A DNA stretch of 64,000 nt from an uncultured Methylophaga sp. (GCA_913055695.1 CAJXKF010000001.1:536624-600623); one strand, 5' to 3'. Positions 54,027-63,120 are shown, counted from the stretch's first letter. Program-made: numbers and translations. Notes: generated from the sequence alone by a model not told the origin.

Positions 54027-54629
54027 ATGTGGGATGCGATGCTTCAGGGCCTGATGGCCCTATCAGGCTGGGAGGTCTTCGCCGCTTTGCTGGGCGTCGG
54101 TTATATTGTTTTCGCCGCCCGCGAGTCGCAGTGGTGCTGGCCGATGGCATTTGTCAGTACCCTGATCTATACCCTGCTGTTCTGGGAGGGTCAGCTTCCC
54201 ATGCAGGCCTTGCTGAATTTTTATTATATGGGCATGGCGATTTACGGTTACATGCTCTGGCGCCAACATAAAAAGAAAGAAAACGATATCGCCATTCACA
54301 GCTGGCCTTGGTCCTATCACCTGGCTTTCCTTGTTATCGGTAGTCTGCTGACTTGGCTTATTGGCCATTATCTGGGGAATCTTGATGCCTCAAAAAATCC
54401 TTATCTCGATGCCGGTGTGACGGTCTTTTCCGTACTCAACACCTGGTTGATGGCTCGCAAAGTCCTGCAGAACTGGCTTTACTGGATTATTATCGATGCC
54501 GCCGCGGTTGTGCTCTATCTGGAGACCGGCTTTTATGCCACGGTGGCTTTGTTCTCGCTCTATACCGTGCTGGCCAGTGTCGGCTTTATTAACTGGATCA
54601 GGCTTTATCGACAGCAACCCGCTTATTAA
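54027..54629 (+). CDS. pnuT: PnuC-family transporter, probably PnuT (thiamine)
   Basis: Inner-membrane permease of 200 residues with about seven helices. PnuC-family signature regions include QWCWPMAFVSTLIYTLLFW, LLNFYYMGMAIYGYMLWR, and the C-terminal LQNWLYWIIIDAAAVVLYLETG. PnuT proteins move thiamine, and its position behind a TPP-riboswitch receptor supports thiamine over nicotinamide riboside. The symbol is by context, not tested. The ATG lies six bases after the thiamine-binding gene. Confidence 0.82.
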   Translation: MWDAMLQGLMALSGWEVFAALLGVGYIVFAARESQWCWPMAFVSTLIYTLLFWEGQLPMQALLNFYYMGMAIYGYMLWRQHKKKENDIAIHSWPWSYHLAFLVIGSLLTWLIGHYLGNLDASKNPYLDAGVTVFSVLNTWLMARKVLQNWLYWIIIDAAAVVLYLETGFYATVALFSLYTVLASVGFINWIRLYRQQPAY

Positions 54630-54719
54630 GCAGCCTGTTAAAGCCTGCTTATGTCTGTCAGCTACAGACTGATGGCGATATACTTAATCACTGTTTTCTC
54701 ATCTTTATGTTGGTGATAC

Positions 54720-55025
54720 ATGGAAGTTAAAACCTACTCATACTGTGAAGTGCAGTTAAATCTGTTCTCCCTTTTTAAAATCAGTGTTTTTGCCGGTGTA
54801 TTCGGCGGGTTGGCATGGGCTTTGTTGCTGTGCTTTCTCAGTCTTGGCGGACTGATGCATTCGATCCGCTTTGATAATTACCTGATGAATTTCATTACTT
54901 TTCCGATAATGGCAGTGTTGATTTCCGGCAGTTGCAGTCTGCTGGGTTATCCACTCTATGCCTGGTATTGCAGGCAAAACCGTGGGATGAAGTTGAGGGG
55001 GATTTTTCATAACCCCGGCAATTAG
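54720..55025 (+). CDS. Small membrane protein of unknown function
   Basis: A 101-residue product with two or three hydrophobic segments (about 20-43 and 56-83) and a basic C-terminus (CRQNRGMKLRGIFHNP). No family is recognised. Ribosome binding site and codon use are unremarkable. It ends three bases before the convergent kinase-fold gene. It might be cotranscribed from the pnuT unit, but the 90-bp gap leaves that open. Confidence 0.55.
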   Translation: MEVKTYSYCEVQLNLFSLFKISVFAGVFGGLAWALLLCFLSLGGLMHSIRFDNYLMNFITFPIMAVLISGSCSLLGYPLYAWYCRQNRGMKLRGIFHNPGN

Positions 55026-55028
55026 CCA

Positions 55029-55934
55029 TTACCATCTCGCCGGTGACTGCATCCAGATATCCAAATCTGATTCACCCAGTGCATTCATCAGGAACAGTAA
55101 CAATCGGTAACTCAGCCTGACCTGGCTGAGATCAGGCATGGGCAGAGACTCAGTGTAGGTTTCGGCAAATAAAGCTGCCTGCCTGCTATCGAGCTGGTAT
55201 TCCAGTAATACCAACTCCAGTTCTCTTGGCCCTGCCACAAAAGCATCGATATCAACCAGAGCCTTGATGCGCTTATTCTCGAACAAATATTGATCCCAGC
55301 GGTTATCGAGCATTATCGGACTAAAAGAATGGTGTTGGATCTGCTCTAATGTGGACAGCGCCGGATTTAACCAGTCAGGATTGATTGTGTTGATTTCAGC
55401 TTGCTGCAGTAGCGTTTGTTTTACAGCTTCAGGCCAGACACTGGCGCCTCGGCCGGGTTGACTGAGTTCACCCCAGCTTGAGTACTCAAGTTGATGCAAG
55501 CGGGCGATATGAGACGCAAACTGGGCTATCATGTCATCGTTAAGATCCGTGGTTTCCAGCATCCGTCCGTCTACAAAGCGGGTGAGTATATAAGCTGGAA
55601 AGGCTTCCGAGTCACCGCCCCAACTGACCAGTTCCGGTAATGGAATCAGCCCCTGCTGTTGGATCATGTCTTGAATACGGTTGATGTTGGCAAGATCCCT
55701 TGGCAGGTACAGGCCAAATAGATTGGCTATAACCCGCCAGCAGCCGGTCGTTTCCAGCATGGGCTGCCGACAAGCTTTCAGTATCATGTCCCCGTCGCTG
55801 GTCTCACAGCGCCAGAGTAGATGGGTACTGTCTTCAAACATGGCAGGCAGACGCTCAGCCCGATGCAAATCCGGCAGCGCGGGCTGGGAGCAAAATAACT
55901 GAACCGGATCGACAGCTTCCCTGCCGCCAGTCAT
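55029..55934 (-). CDS. Aminoglycoside-phosphotransferase-like kinase-fold protein
   Basis: A 301-residue protein of the APH/choline-kinase superfamily. Visible are an ATP-binding N-lobe (HLLWRCETSDGDMILKACR), the catalytic loop (PIMLDNRWDQYLF, where HxDxxxxN becomes a motif without His and with Gln in place of Asn) and VDIDAFVAGPRELEL for the metal-binding Asp. The degenerate loop makes activity uncertain. The ATG at 55934 has AGCAGGA just before it; a TTG at 55952 is the alternative. Neighbours are mtnA and an SDR gene. No substrate can be assigned. Confidence 0.75.
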   Translation of the reverse strand: MTGGREAVDPVQLFCSQPALPDLHRAERLPAMFEDSTHLLWRCETSDGDMILKACRQPMLETTGCWRVIANLFGLYLPRDLANINRIQDMIQQQGLIPLPELVSWGGDSEAFPAYILTRFVDGRMLETTDLNDDMIAQFASHIARLHQLEYSSWGELSQPGRGASVWPEAVKQTLLQQAEINTINPDWLNPALSTLEQIQHHSFSPIMLDNRWDQYLFENKRIKALVDIDAFVAGPRELELVLLEYQLDSRQAALFAETYTESLPMPDLSQVRLSYRLLLFLMNALGESDLDIWMQSPARW

Positions 55935-55945
55935 ATCCTGCTTTT

Positions 55946-56620
55946 CTACCAAGGCAGTCTTTCACCATTGGTGTGCCAGAAACCGCCACTGGTATCAAGC
56001 GTCAGATCTTCCATGCGTTTAATCAGTCCTGCAGCAGACTCATCAGGATCGATCAGACCGCCATGACCCGTCATATCAGTCCTTACCCAACCCGGATGCA
56101 GTATGGCGACAGCAATGCCCTTGGGTTTGAGGTCAATCGATAAGGACTTACCTGCAGCATTGACCGCCGCTTTTGACATCCGGTAGGCATAGCTGCCACC
56201 GGAATCATTATCATCAATCGACCCCATTCGGCTGGTAATAATGCCGACTTTACTGCCTTCATGCAGATTTGGCAGCAACGCCTGGGTGACCAGCAAGGGG
56301 CCAAGACTATTCACCCGGTACATGCTGATAAAACTGTCGACCGCACTGTCATCGATATCGCCCAGTCCAATGCCGCCGGCAATCCCGGCGTTATTGATCA
56401 GCCAGTCGATATGGCGACCTTTGAGCTTGTCAGCCAGTTTGGCAAGGCTTGATGGTGCACTGACCTCAACATCTTCAATGATTTCGACATTAAGCTCTTT
56501 CAATGCTTTAGAAGCATGGCGACAGGTGGCGATGACATGCATACCTTTGGCGGAAAGCTGACGGCATAACTCCAGTCCGATGCCGCGGTTGGTCCCGGTA
56601 ATAAGCACTGTTTCTGTCAT
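55946..56620 (-). CDS. Short-chain dehydrogenase/reductase
   Basis: Classical SDR of 224 residues: nucleotide motif TGTNRGIG (residues 8-15), the NNAG motif in LINNAGIAGG, and the catalytic Ser and YRMSK (Tyr/Lys) in ITSRMGS and YAYRMSKAA. Family members of this size often act on quinones or aldehydes. The substrate is unknown. It overlaps mtnA by four bases, so it is translationally coupled to it. Confidence 0.9.
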   Translation of the reverse strand: MTETVLITGTNRGIGLELCRQLSAKGMHVIATCRHASKALKELNVEIIEDVEVSAPSSLAKLADKLKGRHIDWLINNAGIAGGIGLGDIDDSAVDSFISMYRVNSLGPLLVTQALLPNLHEGSKVGIITSRMGSIDDNDSGGSYAYRMSKAAVNAAGKSLSIDLKPKGIAVAILHPGWVRTDMTGHGGLIDPDESAAGLIKRMEDLTLDTSGGFWHTNGERLPW

Positions 56621-57672
56621 GATTCCTCCCCTTTAATCGTTAACATTTTTTCTGTTGTCGGTGACAGGATAACACCCGCTTCGGTCACGATGGCGTCGAT
56701 CAACGCGGCCGGTGTCACATCAAACGCCGGGTTTATCGCAGTGACATTGGCAGGCGCCACGGGTTCACGATAAATATGCGTCACCTCTTCACTTTGCCGC
56801 TGTTCAATGGGAATGCCACTACCATCAGGTATGTCCCAGTCTATCGTCGAGGTCGGTGCCACGACCATCATTTTAACCTTGTGGTAGCGAGCCAAGACCG
56901 CCAGAGAGTAGGTGCCGATTTTATTGGCGGTATCACCATTGGCCGCAATTCGATCAGCACCGACAATCACCCAGTCCAGCTTGCCGGAAGCCATTAACAA
57001 AGCCGCCGCAGAATCAGCCTGTAAGGTCATCGGAATATTATCCTGCATCAATTCCCAGGCGGTCAGCCGGCTACCCTGTAACCAGGGCCGGGTTTCATCC
57101 ACATAAACATGTTGAATCTTGCCCTCCGCATGGCCCTGTCTGATCACACCCAGCGCTGTGCCAAAGCCGGCTGTAGCCAGGGCGCCGGCATTACAGTGCG
57201 TCAATACCGTACTCTGACTACCCAGTAAACCTGCACCGTGTTTGCCCATGGCGCGATTGGCGGCCACATCCTGCTCATGTATTTTTAAGGCTTCGGCCAG
57301 TAAGGCCACCTCGGGTGATTCACCATCCGGCAGGTTTCGGTAAAACCGGCGCATGTGTTCTATTGCCCAGCCAAGGTTTACCGCCGTCGGTCTGGCGTTT
57401 TCAAGTCTCGCTAACGGCGCGGTCATCGCCTGTTTCCAGGTGACACCCGCAGTATGCCAGGCCCGGCGTCCGGCGAGGACAACGCCATAAGCCGCCGTCA
57501 CACCAATCGCAGGCGCACCCCGCACCACCATCATGGTGATGGCCTCAGCGACCTGATCCGGATGGTCATACTCGATCCATTCCTGTCGCTGTGGCAATTG
57601 CCGTTGATCTAATAAAAACAGGCGCTCATCCCGCCATTGAATTGGAGAGATTGTGCTGCTTACTTTGGTCAA
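56617..57672 (-). CDS. mtnA: Methylthioribose-1-phosphate isomerase MtnA
   Basis: Isomerase of 351 residues that converts MTR-1-P to methylthioribulose-1-P in methionine salvage. Family motifs include MVVRGAPAIGVTAAYG, GADRIAANGDTANKIGTYSLAVLA and YVDETRPWLQGSRLTAWEL with the catalytic Cys in THCNAGALA. The TTG start at 57672 has AGGAG seven bases upstream and is preferred over ATG 57687 and TTG 57693. It diverges from the MTA/SAH deaminase gene, which could supply its substrate by way of methylthioinosine. Confidence 0.94.
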   Translation of the reverse strand: MTKVSSTISPIQWRDERLFLLDQRQLPQRQEWIEYDHPDQVAEAITMMVVRGAPAIGVTAAYGVVLAGRRAWHTAGVTWKQAMTAPLARLENARPTAVNLGWAIEHMRRFYRNLPDGESPEVALLAEALKIHEQDVAANRAMGKHGAGLLGSQSTVLTHCNAGALATAGFGTALGVIRQGHAEGKIQHVYVDETRPWLQGSRLTAWELMQDNIPMTLQADSAAALLMASGKLDWVIVGADRIAANGDTANKIGTYSLAVLARYHKVKMMVVAPTSTIDWDIPDGSGIPIEQRQSEEVTHIYREPVAPANVTAINPAFDVTPAALIDAIVTEAGVILSPTTEKMLTIKGEES

Positions 57673-57727
57673 AAATAAACTCCTCATCAGCAAGCTGCAA
57701 ATCGCTTGCTGCAGTGAACTAAATTAA

Positions 57728-57767
57728 GTCGACAAGGTAGGTTTTTACCTTGTGTCGACGGTATAAT
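57728..57767 (+). promoter_or_regulatory. Promoter of the deaminase gene with overlapping hairpin
   Basis: TATAAT at 57762-57767 lies only eight bases before the ATG at 57775, so transcripts would begin at or next to the start codon. Just upstream an inverted repeat (GTCGACAAGGTA at 57728-57739, TACCTTGTGTCGAC at 57746-57759, with a 2-base bulge) overlaps the -35 region. No ribosome binding site is visible. Confidence 0.5.
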
Positions 57768-57774
57768 CAGTTGC

Positions 57775-59097
57775 ATGCAAACCGTCGATATGATTATTAA
57801 CGCCCGCTGGTTAGTGCCGGTCAGCGCTGCTCAGCAGGTGCTGGAAAACCAGGCCATCATCATTAAAGATAGCCGTATTGTAGCGCTTCTTCCGATTGAG
57901 AAAGCAAAACAGCAATACAGCGCCGTCTCCATACACGACATGGATCAGCACTGTCTGATTCCGGGACTAATCAATAATCACGCCCATAGCGCCATGAGCC
58001 TGTTTCGTGGACTGGCCGATGATCTGCCATTGATGAGCTGGCTCAATGATCATATCTGGCCGGCGGAAGGTAGATTTGTCGGTGACAGCTTTGTCGAAGC
58101 CGGTACAGCGCTGGCTGTGGCTGAAATGCTGCGCGGCGGTACCACTTGCGTCAATGATATGTACTTCTTCCCGGAAGCCACTGCCCGGGTTATCGACAAA
58201 AGTGGTATGCGGGCAAGTCTCGGCATGCTGGTGATCGAGTTCCCCACTAACTGGGCCGCCAATGTCGATGAATATCTGCACAAAGGCCAGCAACTGCATG
58301 ATCGCTACCGGCACCACACACGTATCAGCACCAGTTATGCACCTCATGCACCCTATACCGTCACCAATAAGACTTTTGAATCGATTCTGATCAATGCCGA
58401 AGAGATGGATCTGCCCATCCATATGCATGTTCATGAAACAGCAGCCGAAATATCGGCCAGTATCGAAGAGTTTGGCATGCGGCCATTAGAGCGCCTGCGT
58501 GAAATCGGTCTGTTGTCACCGCGCTTACTCGCCGTGCATATGACACAACTTATTGACCAGGAAATGGATTGGTGCAGCGAAGCGGGTGTTCACATCGTGC
58601 ACTGTCCGGAGTCCAACCTGAAACTGGCCAGCGGCTTTTGTCCGGTGGCAGAACTTGATCGTCGCGGCGTGAATATCAGCATCGGCACCGATGGCGCTGC
58701 CTCTAATAATGACCTAGACATGTTCGGAGAGATGCGACAGGCGGCATTGCTGGCCAAAGCGGTAGCCAAAGATCCCAGCAGCATCCCGGCTTACAAAGCA
58801 CTGGAAATGGCGACGATTAATGCCGCCAAATCGATGGCTATGGATGACGCGATCGGGTCGATTGAAGTCGGGAAATTCGCTGATCTTGTCGCTGTCGATA
58901 TGCATTCGATTGAGACGCAGCCATTCTATGATGTCGTCTCACAACTGGTTTACGCGACTGGGCGTGATAAAGTGACGGATGTCTGGGTTGCCGGAAAACA
59001 ATTACTGAAAGACCGACAGCTAACGACTTTGGATGAGAGCAAAGTGATCAAAGATGCCCGGCAGTGGGCAAACTCCATTAAACAGGCTGAACAATGA
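57775..59097 (+). CDS. mtaD: 5-methylthioadenosine/S-adenosylhomocysteine deaminase
   Basis: Amidohydrolase of 440 residues that deaminates MTA (and SAH) to the inosine forms. The metal motif is [13 protein letters not shown] (HxH), then [18 protein letters not shown] and the Asp in [17 protein letters not shown]. In pseudomonads this enzyme, with MTI phosphorylase and MtnA, makes an alternative methylthioadenosine salvage. The gene order here (mtnA divergent, then ubiG) is the same as there. The start codon has no ribosome binding site and sits beside the -10 box. Symbol used by family naming. Confidence 0.88.
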   Translation: MQTVDMIINARWLVPVSAAQQVLENQAIIIKDSRIVALLPIEKAKQQYSAVSIHDMDQHCLIPGLINNHAHSAMSLFRGLADDLPLMSWLNDHIWPAEGRFVGDSFVEAGTALAVAEMLRGGTTCVNDMYFFPEATARVIDKSGMRASLGMLVIEFPTNWAANVDEYLHKGQQLHDRYRHHTRISTSYAPHAPYTVTNKTFESILINAEEMDLPIHMHVHETAAEISASIEEFGMRPLERLREIGLLSPRLLAVHMTQLIDQEMDWCSEAGVHIVHCPESNLKLASGFCPVAELDRRGVNISIGTDGAASNNDLDMFGEMRQAALLAKAVAKDPSSIPAYKALEMATINAAKSMAMDDAIGSIEVGKFADLVAVDMHSIETQPFYDVVSQLVYATGRDKVTDVWVAGKQLLKDRQLTTLDESKVIKDARQWANSIKQAEQ

Positions 59098-59801
59098 GCG
59101 AACATCACCATAATGTCGATCCCAATGAAGTAGCCAAATTCGAGGCACTGGCCAGCAGTTGGTGGGATCTGGAAGGCCAATCCAAACCTTTGCATGAAAT
59201 AAACCCGCTTCGGCTCGGTTACATTGCCGATCGCTGTACACTTCACAATGCCAATGTGATTGATGTCGGCTGTGGCGGTGGCATTCTGTCTGAAGCCCTG
59301 GCTAAAAGTGGCGCCAATGTCACCGGCATCGATATGGCCGATATGCCGCTGGATATCGCCAAACTGCACGCGATGGAGAGCGGCCTGCAGATTCATTATG
59401 AGCAATCCACCGCAGAAGCCATGGCGAGCGAGCATGCCGGTGAGTTTGATGCTGTTACCTGTCTTGAAATGCTGGAACATGTCCCCGATCCGGCGGCGAT
59501 TATTCAAGCCTGTGCCGATCTGGTCAAGCCAGGTGGTGATGTATTTTTTTCGACCCTGAACCGTCATCCCAAAGCCTATCTATTGGCGATTGTAGGCGCG
59601 GAATACGTCATGAATATGCTGCCCAAAGGCACCCATGACTATAAGCGCTTTATCCGCCCCGCTGAGCTGGCAGGCTGGTGCCGTCAGGCAGGCCTTCAGG
59701 TCATGGACATTAGTGGCATGAGCTATAACCCGCTCAGCCGGGAATTCAGCCTGAGCAAGGATGTAAAAGTGAACTATCTGGTTCACTGCCGAAAGATTTA
59801 A
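59094..59801 (+). CDS. ubiG: Ubiquinone biosynthesis O-methyltransferase UbiG
   Basis: SAM-dependent enzyme of 235 residues that performs both O-methylations of ubiquinone synthesis. SAM-binding motif I is [16 protein letters not shown]; further blocks are [21 protein letters not shown] and [19 protein letters not shown]. It overlaps the deaminase gene by four bases. Placing it next to MTA/SAH deaminase links a methyl-transfer enzyme with by-product removal, but this may be chance. Confidence 0.96.
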   Translation: MSEHHHNVDPNEVAKFEALASSWWDLEGQSKPLHEINPLRLGYIADRCTLHNANVIDVGCGGGILSEALAKSGANVTGIDMADMPLDIAKLHAMESGLQIHYEQSTAEAMASEHAGEFDAVTCLEMLEHVPDPAAIIQACADLVKPGGDVFFSTLNRHPKAYLLAIVGAEYVMNMLPKGTHDYKRFIRPAELAGWCRQAGLQVMDISGMSYNPLSREFSLSKDVKVNYLVHCRKI

Positions 59802-59802
59802 T

Positions 59803-60456
59803 ATGTCGAAATTTGATGTTGTTTTCTTCGACCTGGATGGCACTCTGGTCGATACTGCCCCCGATCTGGCTTATGCTTTAAATAAAGTTCTGCAGCAGGA
59901 AGGCCGTGCAGCACTGCCTTATGAATCAATTCGTGGCGTCGCTAGTCATGGCAGTGCCGGTTTACTCGGTTTGGCTTTTGGTATCACAACCGAACATCCC
60001 GAGTTTTCCTCATTACAAAAACGTTTCGTGCAGATCTATCAGGATAACCTTACCCGCGAATCCAATTTGTTTAAAGGTATGCAGACAGTCATCGATAAGC
60101 TCGATGATATGAAGATAAAATGGGGAGTGATTACTAACAAACCGGCCTTTCTGACCAAGCCGCTCATGGCGGGTCTTCAACTTGACCAACGTGCTGCTTG
60201 TATCGTCAGCGGCGATACCACAGAACAGAGCAAGCCACATCCGGCGCCCATGCTACATGCCTGTAAAATGGTGAATACAAACCCTTCTCACTGTGTCTAT
60301 ATTGGTGATGCCGAGCGGGATATTGTTGCCGGTCGTAATGCTGATATGCATACGCTTGTGGCTCGATATGGTTACCTCAGTGATGACGACCGGCCGGAAA
60401 ACTGGCAGGCTGATGGCATCATTAATCACCCGGAAGAATTGCTGCAATGGCTGTAA
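59803..60456 (+). CDS. HAD phosphatase, MupP/Gph type
   Basis: A 217-residue HAD phosphatase: DxD motif FDLDGTLVDTAPDL (residues 9-22), motif II Thr in GVITNKPAF, and motif IV in YIGDAERDIVAG. Usually annotated as phosphoglycolate phosphatase. The conserved ubiG-neighbour position and the LFKGM, KWGVITNKP and RYGYLSDDDRPENWQAD elements resemble Pseudomonas MupP, the MurNAc-6-phosphate phosphatase of peptidoglycan recycling. The choice between the two is not settled from sequence. It starts one base after the ubiG stop. Confidence 0.85.
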   Translation: MSKFDVVFFDLDGTLVDTAPDLAYALNKVLQQEGRAALPYESIRGVASHGSAGLLGLAFGITTEHPEFSSLQKRFVQIYQDNLTRESNLFKGMQTVIDKLDDMKIKWGVITNKPAFLTKPLMAGLQLDQRAACIVSGDTTEQSKPHPAPMLHACKMVNTNPSHCVYIGDAERDIVAGRNADMHTLVARYGYLSDDDRPENWQADGIINHPEELLQWL

Positions 60457-61718
60457 ACGATCCCATCCTGCTGATTATGTTAACACTTACTGCAGCGTTA
60501 GCTGGCGGTGTGATTGTGTACCTGTTGCGGGAAAAAGTCATTCGCCGTCTGGAGAGAGAAAATACCGAACTATCGCTGAATCTCGAGCTCGAGAAAAAAC
60601 AGCAGAAACAGCTGGATGATATTCTGCAACAGACTCAAGCGCAGCTGGCAAATACCTTCAACCAGTTATCCAATGAAGCACTTAGTCGTAATAACAACAG
60701 TTTTCTGAAACTGGCCGAAGAAAACCTCAAACGGTTTCAGAGTGAAGCAAAGGCCGATTTAAGCAGCCGCGAAAAGGCGATTGAACAACTGGTCAAACCG
60801 ATTAATGAAGCTTTGCAGCAGACGACTAAGCAAATTCATGAAATCGAAAAAGAGCGTAAGGAAAGTTACGGCAGTCTGCGAACAACGATTGATCAGATGA
60901 CCAAAAGCCAGCAGCAGTTACAGCTGGAAACCCAAAATCTGGTTCAGGCACTGCGTCGTCCTGAAGTGCGTGGCCAATGGGGTGAAATGACACTGCGTCG
61001 TCTCGCTGAATTAAGCGGCATGGTGGCACATTGTGACTTTTTCGAACAGACTCACACCGCCACTGAAAGTGGCAGTATCCGTCCCGACATGATCGTGAAG
61101 CTGCCAGAAAAGCGCGATATTATCGTCGATGCTAAAACCCCGCTTGATGCCTATTTATCAGCTATTCAGGCCAAGGATGATAGCGAACGCCAGCGTGAAC
61201 TCAAACGTCACGCGCAGGTTATTCGCAGTCGCGTGCGTGAGCTGGCTCGCAAGAACTACTGGGCTGAATACAGCAACTCACCTGAGTTTGTTGTTCTGTT
61301 TATACCCGGCGAACAGTTTCTGGCAGCTGCGCTGGAAGTCGACCCGGCCTTGCTTGAGGACAGCATGAGCCAGAATATTATTCTGGCCACCCCGACCAAC
61401 TTTATTGCCTTATTACGTGCCGTCTCTTATGGCTGGAAGCAGCAGGCACTGGCTGAAAATGCCGAGCAAATCCGTGAGCTCGGTGAAACCCTCTACAAAC
61501 GTCTCTCCACATTCGGTAATCATTTGAGCAAGCTCGGCAATAGCCTGGGCAGCAGCGTGAATCATTTCAACAGTGCGGTGGGCTCGCTGGAGCGGCAGGT
61601 TTTGCCCGGTGCACGGAAATTCACTGAAATGGGCATCAGCAGTAAAAATGAGATCACTGATCTGCCACCGGTTGAGCAACAGCCGCGTCAGGTACAACAA
61701 AGCAGTGACGATGACTGA
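60447..61718 (+). CDS. rmuC: DNA recombination protein RmuC
   Basis: A 423-residue protein of the RmuC family: an N-terminal membrane anchor (about residues 8-24), a long coiled coil (to about 150) and a nuclease-like domain with RPEVRGQWGEMTLRRLAELSGM, IVDAKTPLDAYL, and FIPGEQFLAAAL. It limits inversions at short repeats in E. coli. It overlaps the HAD gene by ten bases and the squalene-synthase-like gene by eight. Confidence 0.94.
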   Translation: MAVNDPILLIMLTLTAALAGGVIVYLLREKVIRRLERENTELSLNLELEKKQQKQLDDILQQTQAQLANTFNQLSNEALSRNNNSFLKLAEENLKRFQSEAKADLSSREKAIEQLVKPINEALQQTTKQIHEIEKERKESYGSLRTTIDQMTKSQQQLQLETQNLVQALRRPEVRGQWGEMTLRRLAELSGMVAHCDFFEQTHTATESGSIRPDMIVKLPEKRDIIVDAKTPLDAYLSAIQAKDDSERQRELKRHAQVIRSRVRELARKNYWAEYSNSPEFVVLFIPGEQFLAAALEVDPALLEDSMSQNIILATPTNFIALLRAVSYGWKQQALAENAEQIRELGETLYKRLSTFGNHLSKLGNSLGSSVNHFNSAVGSLERQVLPGARKFTEMGISSKNEITDLPPVEQQPRQVQQSSDDD

Positions 61719-62613
61719 ACCTGGTCTTGACTCAGCCTATTCACACTGCCTCCATCTCGCGCGCGATCATTATGAAAACTTTCCGGTCGCGTCACTGCTA
61801 CTGCCACAACATTTGAGGCAACCCATCAGTGTTATTTATGCTTTTGCCAGAACCGCTGACGACTTTGCCGATGAAGGCAAGCTTAGTCAGACTGAACGCC
61901 TACACCGCCTTGATAACTACTGTAAGTTCTTAGGCCAAATCAGCGCAGGCAACTATCAGGGCGATGATCCGATCTTTATTGCCCTACAGGATGTAATTTG
62001 CCGTCATAGACTGCCTGTTAAGCTGTTTGACGATCTCTTAACAGCATTTAAGCAAGATGTTACCAAATCGCGTTATGCAGACTTTTCTGAGGTACTGGAT
62101 TACTGTCGCTACTCTGCCGATCCGGTAGGTCGTTTATTACTTCACCTTGCTATAAGCCCAAGTGAATACCAACTTCAGCAATCAGACGCTGTCTGCACCT
62201 CACTGCAATTGATTAATTTTTATCAGGACATAGTTCAAGATTATCAGGAACAGGACAGGATTTACATCCCGCAGGATGAACTTGCAGCGGCTGGATTGAA
62301 AGAGACTGACCTTATTGCTGACAATTCCACGGCAATTGCATCAGTGCTCCGGAGCCTGTATAAACGCACAGCAAAGCTTATGCAGCAGGGATATCACCTC
62401 GGTGTGACATTACGCGGCAGGATGGGCTGGGAAGTGAGAGCGATGACACTAGGTGGTATAACCATACTGCACCATCTCTCGCAGCAACCAGATGATAACC
62501 TGTTAAGTCGGCCAAGGTTAAGCAAAGCACAGATGACGATCATACTGCTTCTTTCAGCTAATCCCATCCTCTATCGCGGACATTGTCAGCGACTCCTGAA
62601 CAGCATGCTCTGA
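61711..62613 (+). CDS. hpnC: HpnC-type squalene/phytoene synthase family protein
   Basis: Prenyl-diphosphate head-to-head synthase of 300 residues. The two Asp-rich motifs are AFARTADDFADEG (residues about 41-53) and NFYQDIVQDYQEQDRIYIP. HpnC works with HpnD and HpnE to make squalene by way of hydroxysqualene. Here neither partner is in the window, so the product (squalene, diapophytoene or other) is uncertain. The ATG at 61711 overlaps the rmuC stop; longer frames lie inside rmuC. Confidence 0.82.
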   Translation: MTEPGLDSAYSHCLHLARDHYENFPVASLLLPQHLRQPISVIYAFARTADDFADEGKLSQTERLHRLDNYCKFLGQISAGNYQGDDPIFIALQDVICRHRLPVKLFDDLLTAFKQDVTKSRYADFSEVLDYCRYSADPVGRLLLHLAISPSEYQLQQSDAVCTSLQLINFYQDIVQDYQEQDRIYIPQDELAAAGLKETDLIADNSTAIASVLRSLYKRTAKLMQQGYHLGVTLRGRMGWEVRAMTLGGITILHHLSQQPDDNLLSRPRLSKAQMTIILLLSANPILYRGHCQRLLNSML

Positions 62614-62736
62614 AGTATGCCTATCACTGCTACCTCTTTAGTAGCAGCTTACTGTACCCACTAAGATCAATTGTCATCAATCAGCATTCCTGAGAAGGTC
62701 ACTGTTCCATTATTTTGTTCGTATTAAGGAGCGGAT

Positions 62737-63120
62737 ATGAAAACAGTCTCTTTCGGCAGTATTGCCAAACCCAGCGTTGATCCGATTACTACTGATCTTG
62801 ATGGCTGGGTCCCTACAGAAGGTCAGCCCACCATGAAAACCTGGCTGGAACATGTGCCAGAAGACGGTAAATTTCTGACTGGTTTTTGGGAAGCGACACC
62901 CGGCACTTATCAAGTGACCTACAACGCCGATGAAATGGTGCATATGTTTGAAGGTAAAGCGACGCTAACAGACACTGATGGCAAATCAGTCACCTATCGG
63001 GGCGGTGACAGTTTTTTAGTTGAAGCAGGCTTTAAAGGCACCTGGAAGACAGAAGAAACGGTTCGCAAGATCTTTGCTATCAGAATGCCCGAGGACGTCT
63101 CTGCGCCGTTTTCGGCTTAG
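62737..63120 (+). CDS. Cupin-fold protein (DUF861-type)
   Basis: A 127-residue single cupin domain. The pattern TGFWEATPGTYQVTYNADEMVHMFEGKATLTDTDG and GDSFLVEAGFKGTWKTEE matches Cupin_3 (DUF861) proteins, in which a Glu replaces a metal-binding His in motif 1. AAGGAG lies seven bases before the ATG. Function unknown; some relatives act in sugar or ureidoglycolate metabolism. It is a single gene. Confidence 0.8.
   Translation: MKTVSFGSIAKPSVDPITTDLDGWVPTEGQPTMKTWLEHVPEDGKFLTGFWEATPGTYQVTYNADEMVHMFEGKATLTDTDGKSVTYRGGDSFLVEAGFKGTWKTEETVRKIFAIRMPEDVSAPFSA

Noticed and set aside
62627..62647. Short hairpin CTGCTAC/GTAGCAG after hpnC as a terminator
   Set aside because: Only a 7-bp stem and no T-run follows; too weak to call.
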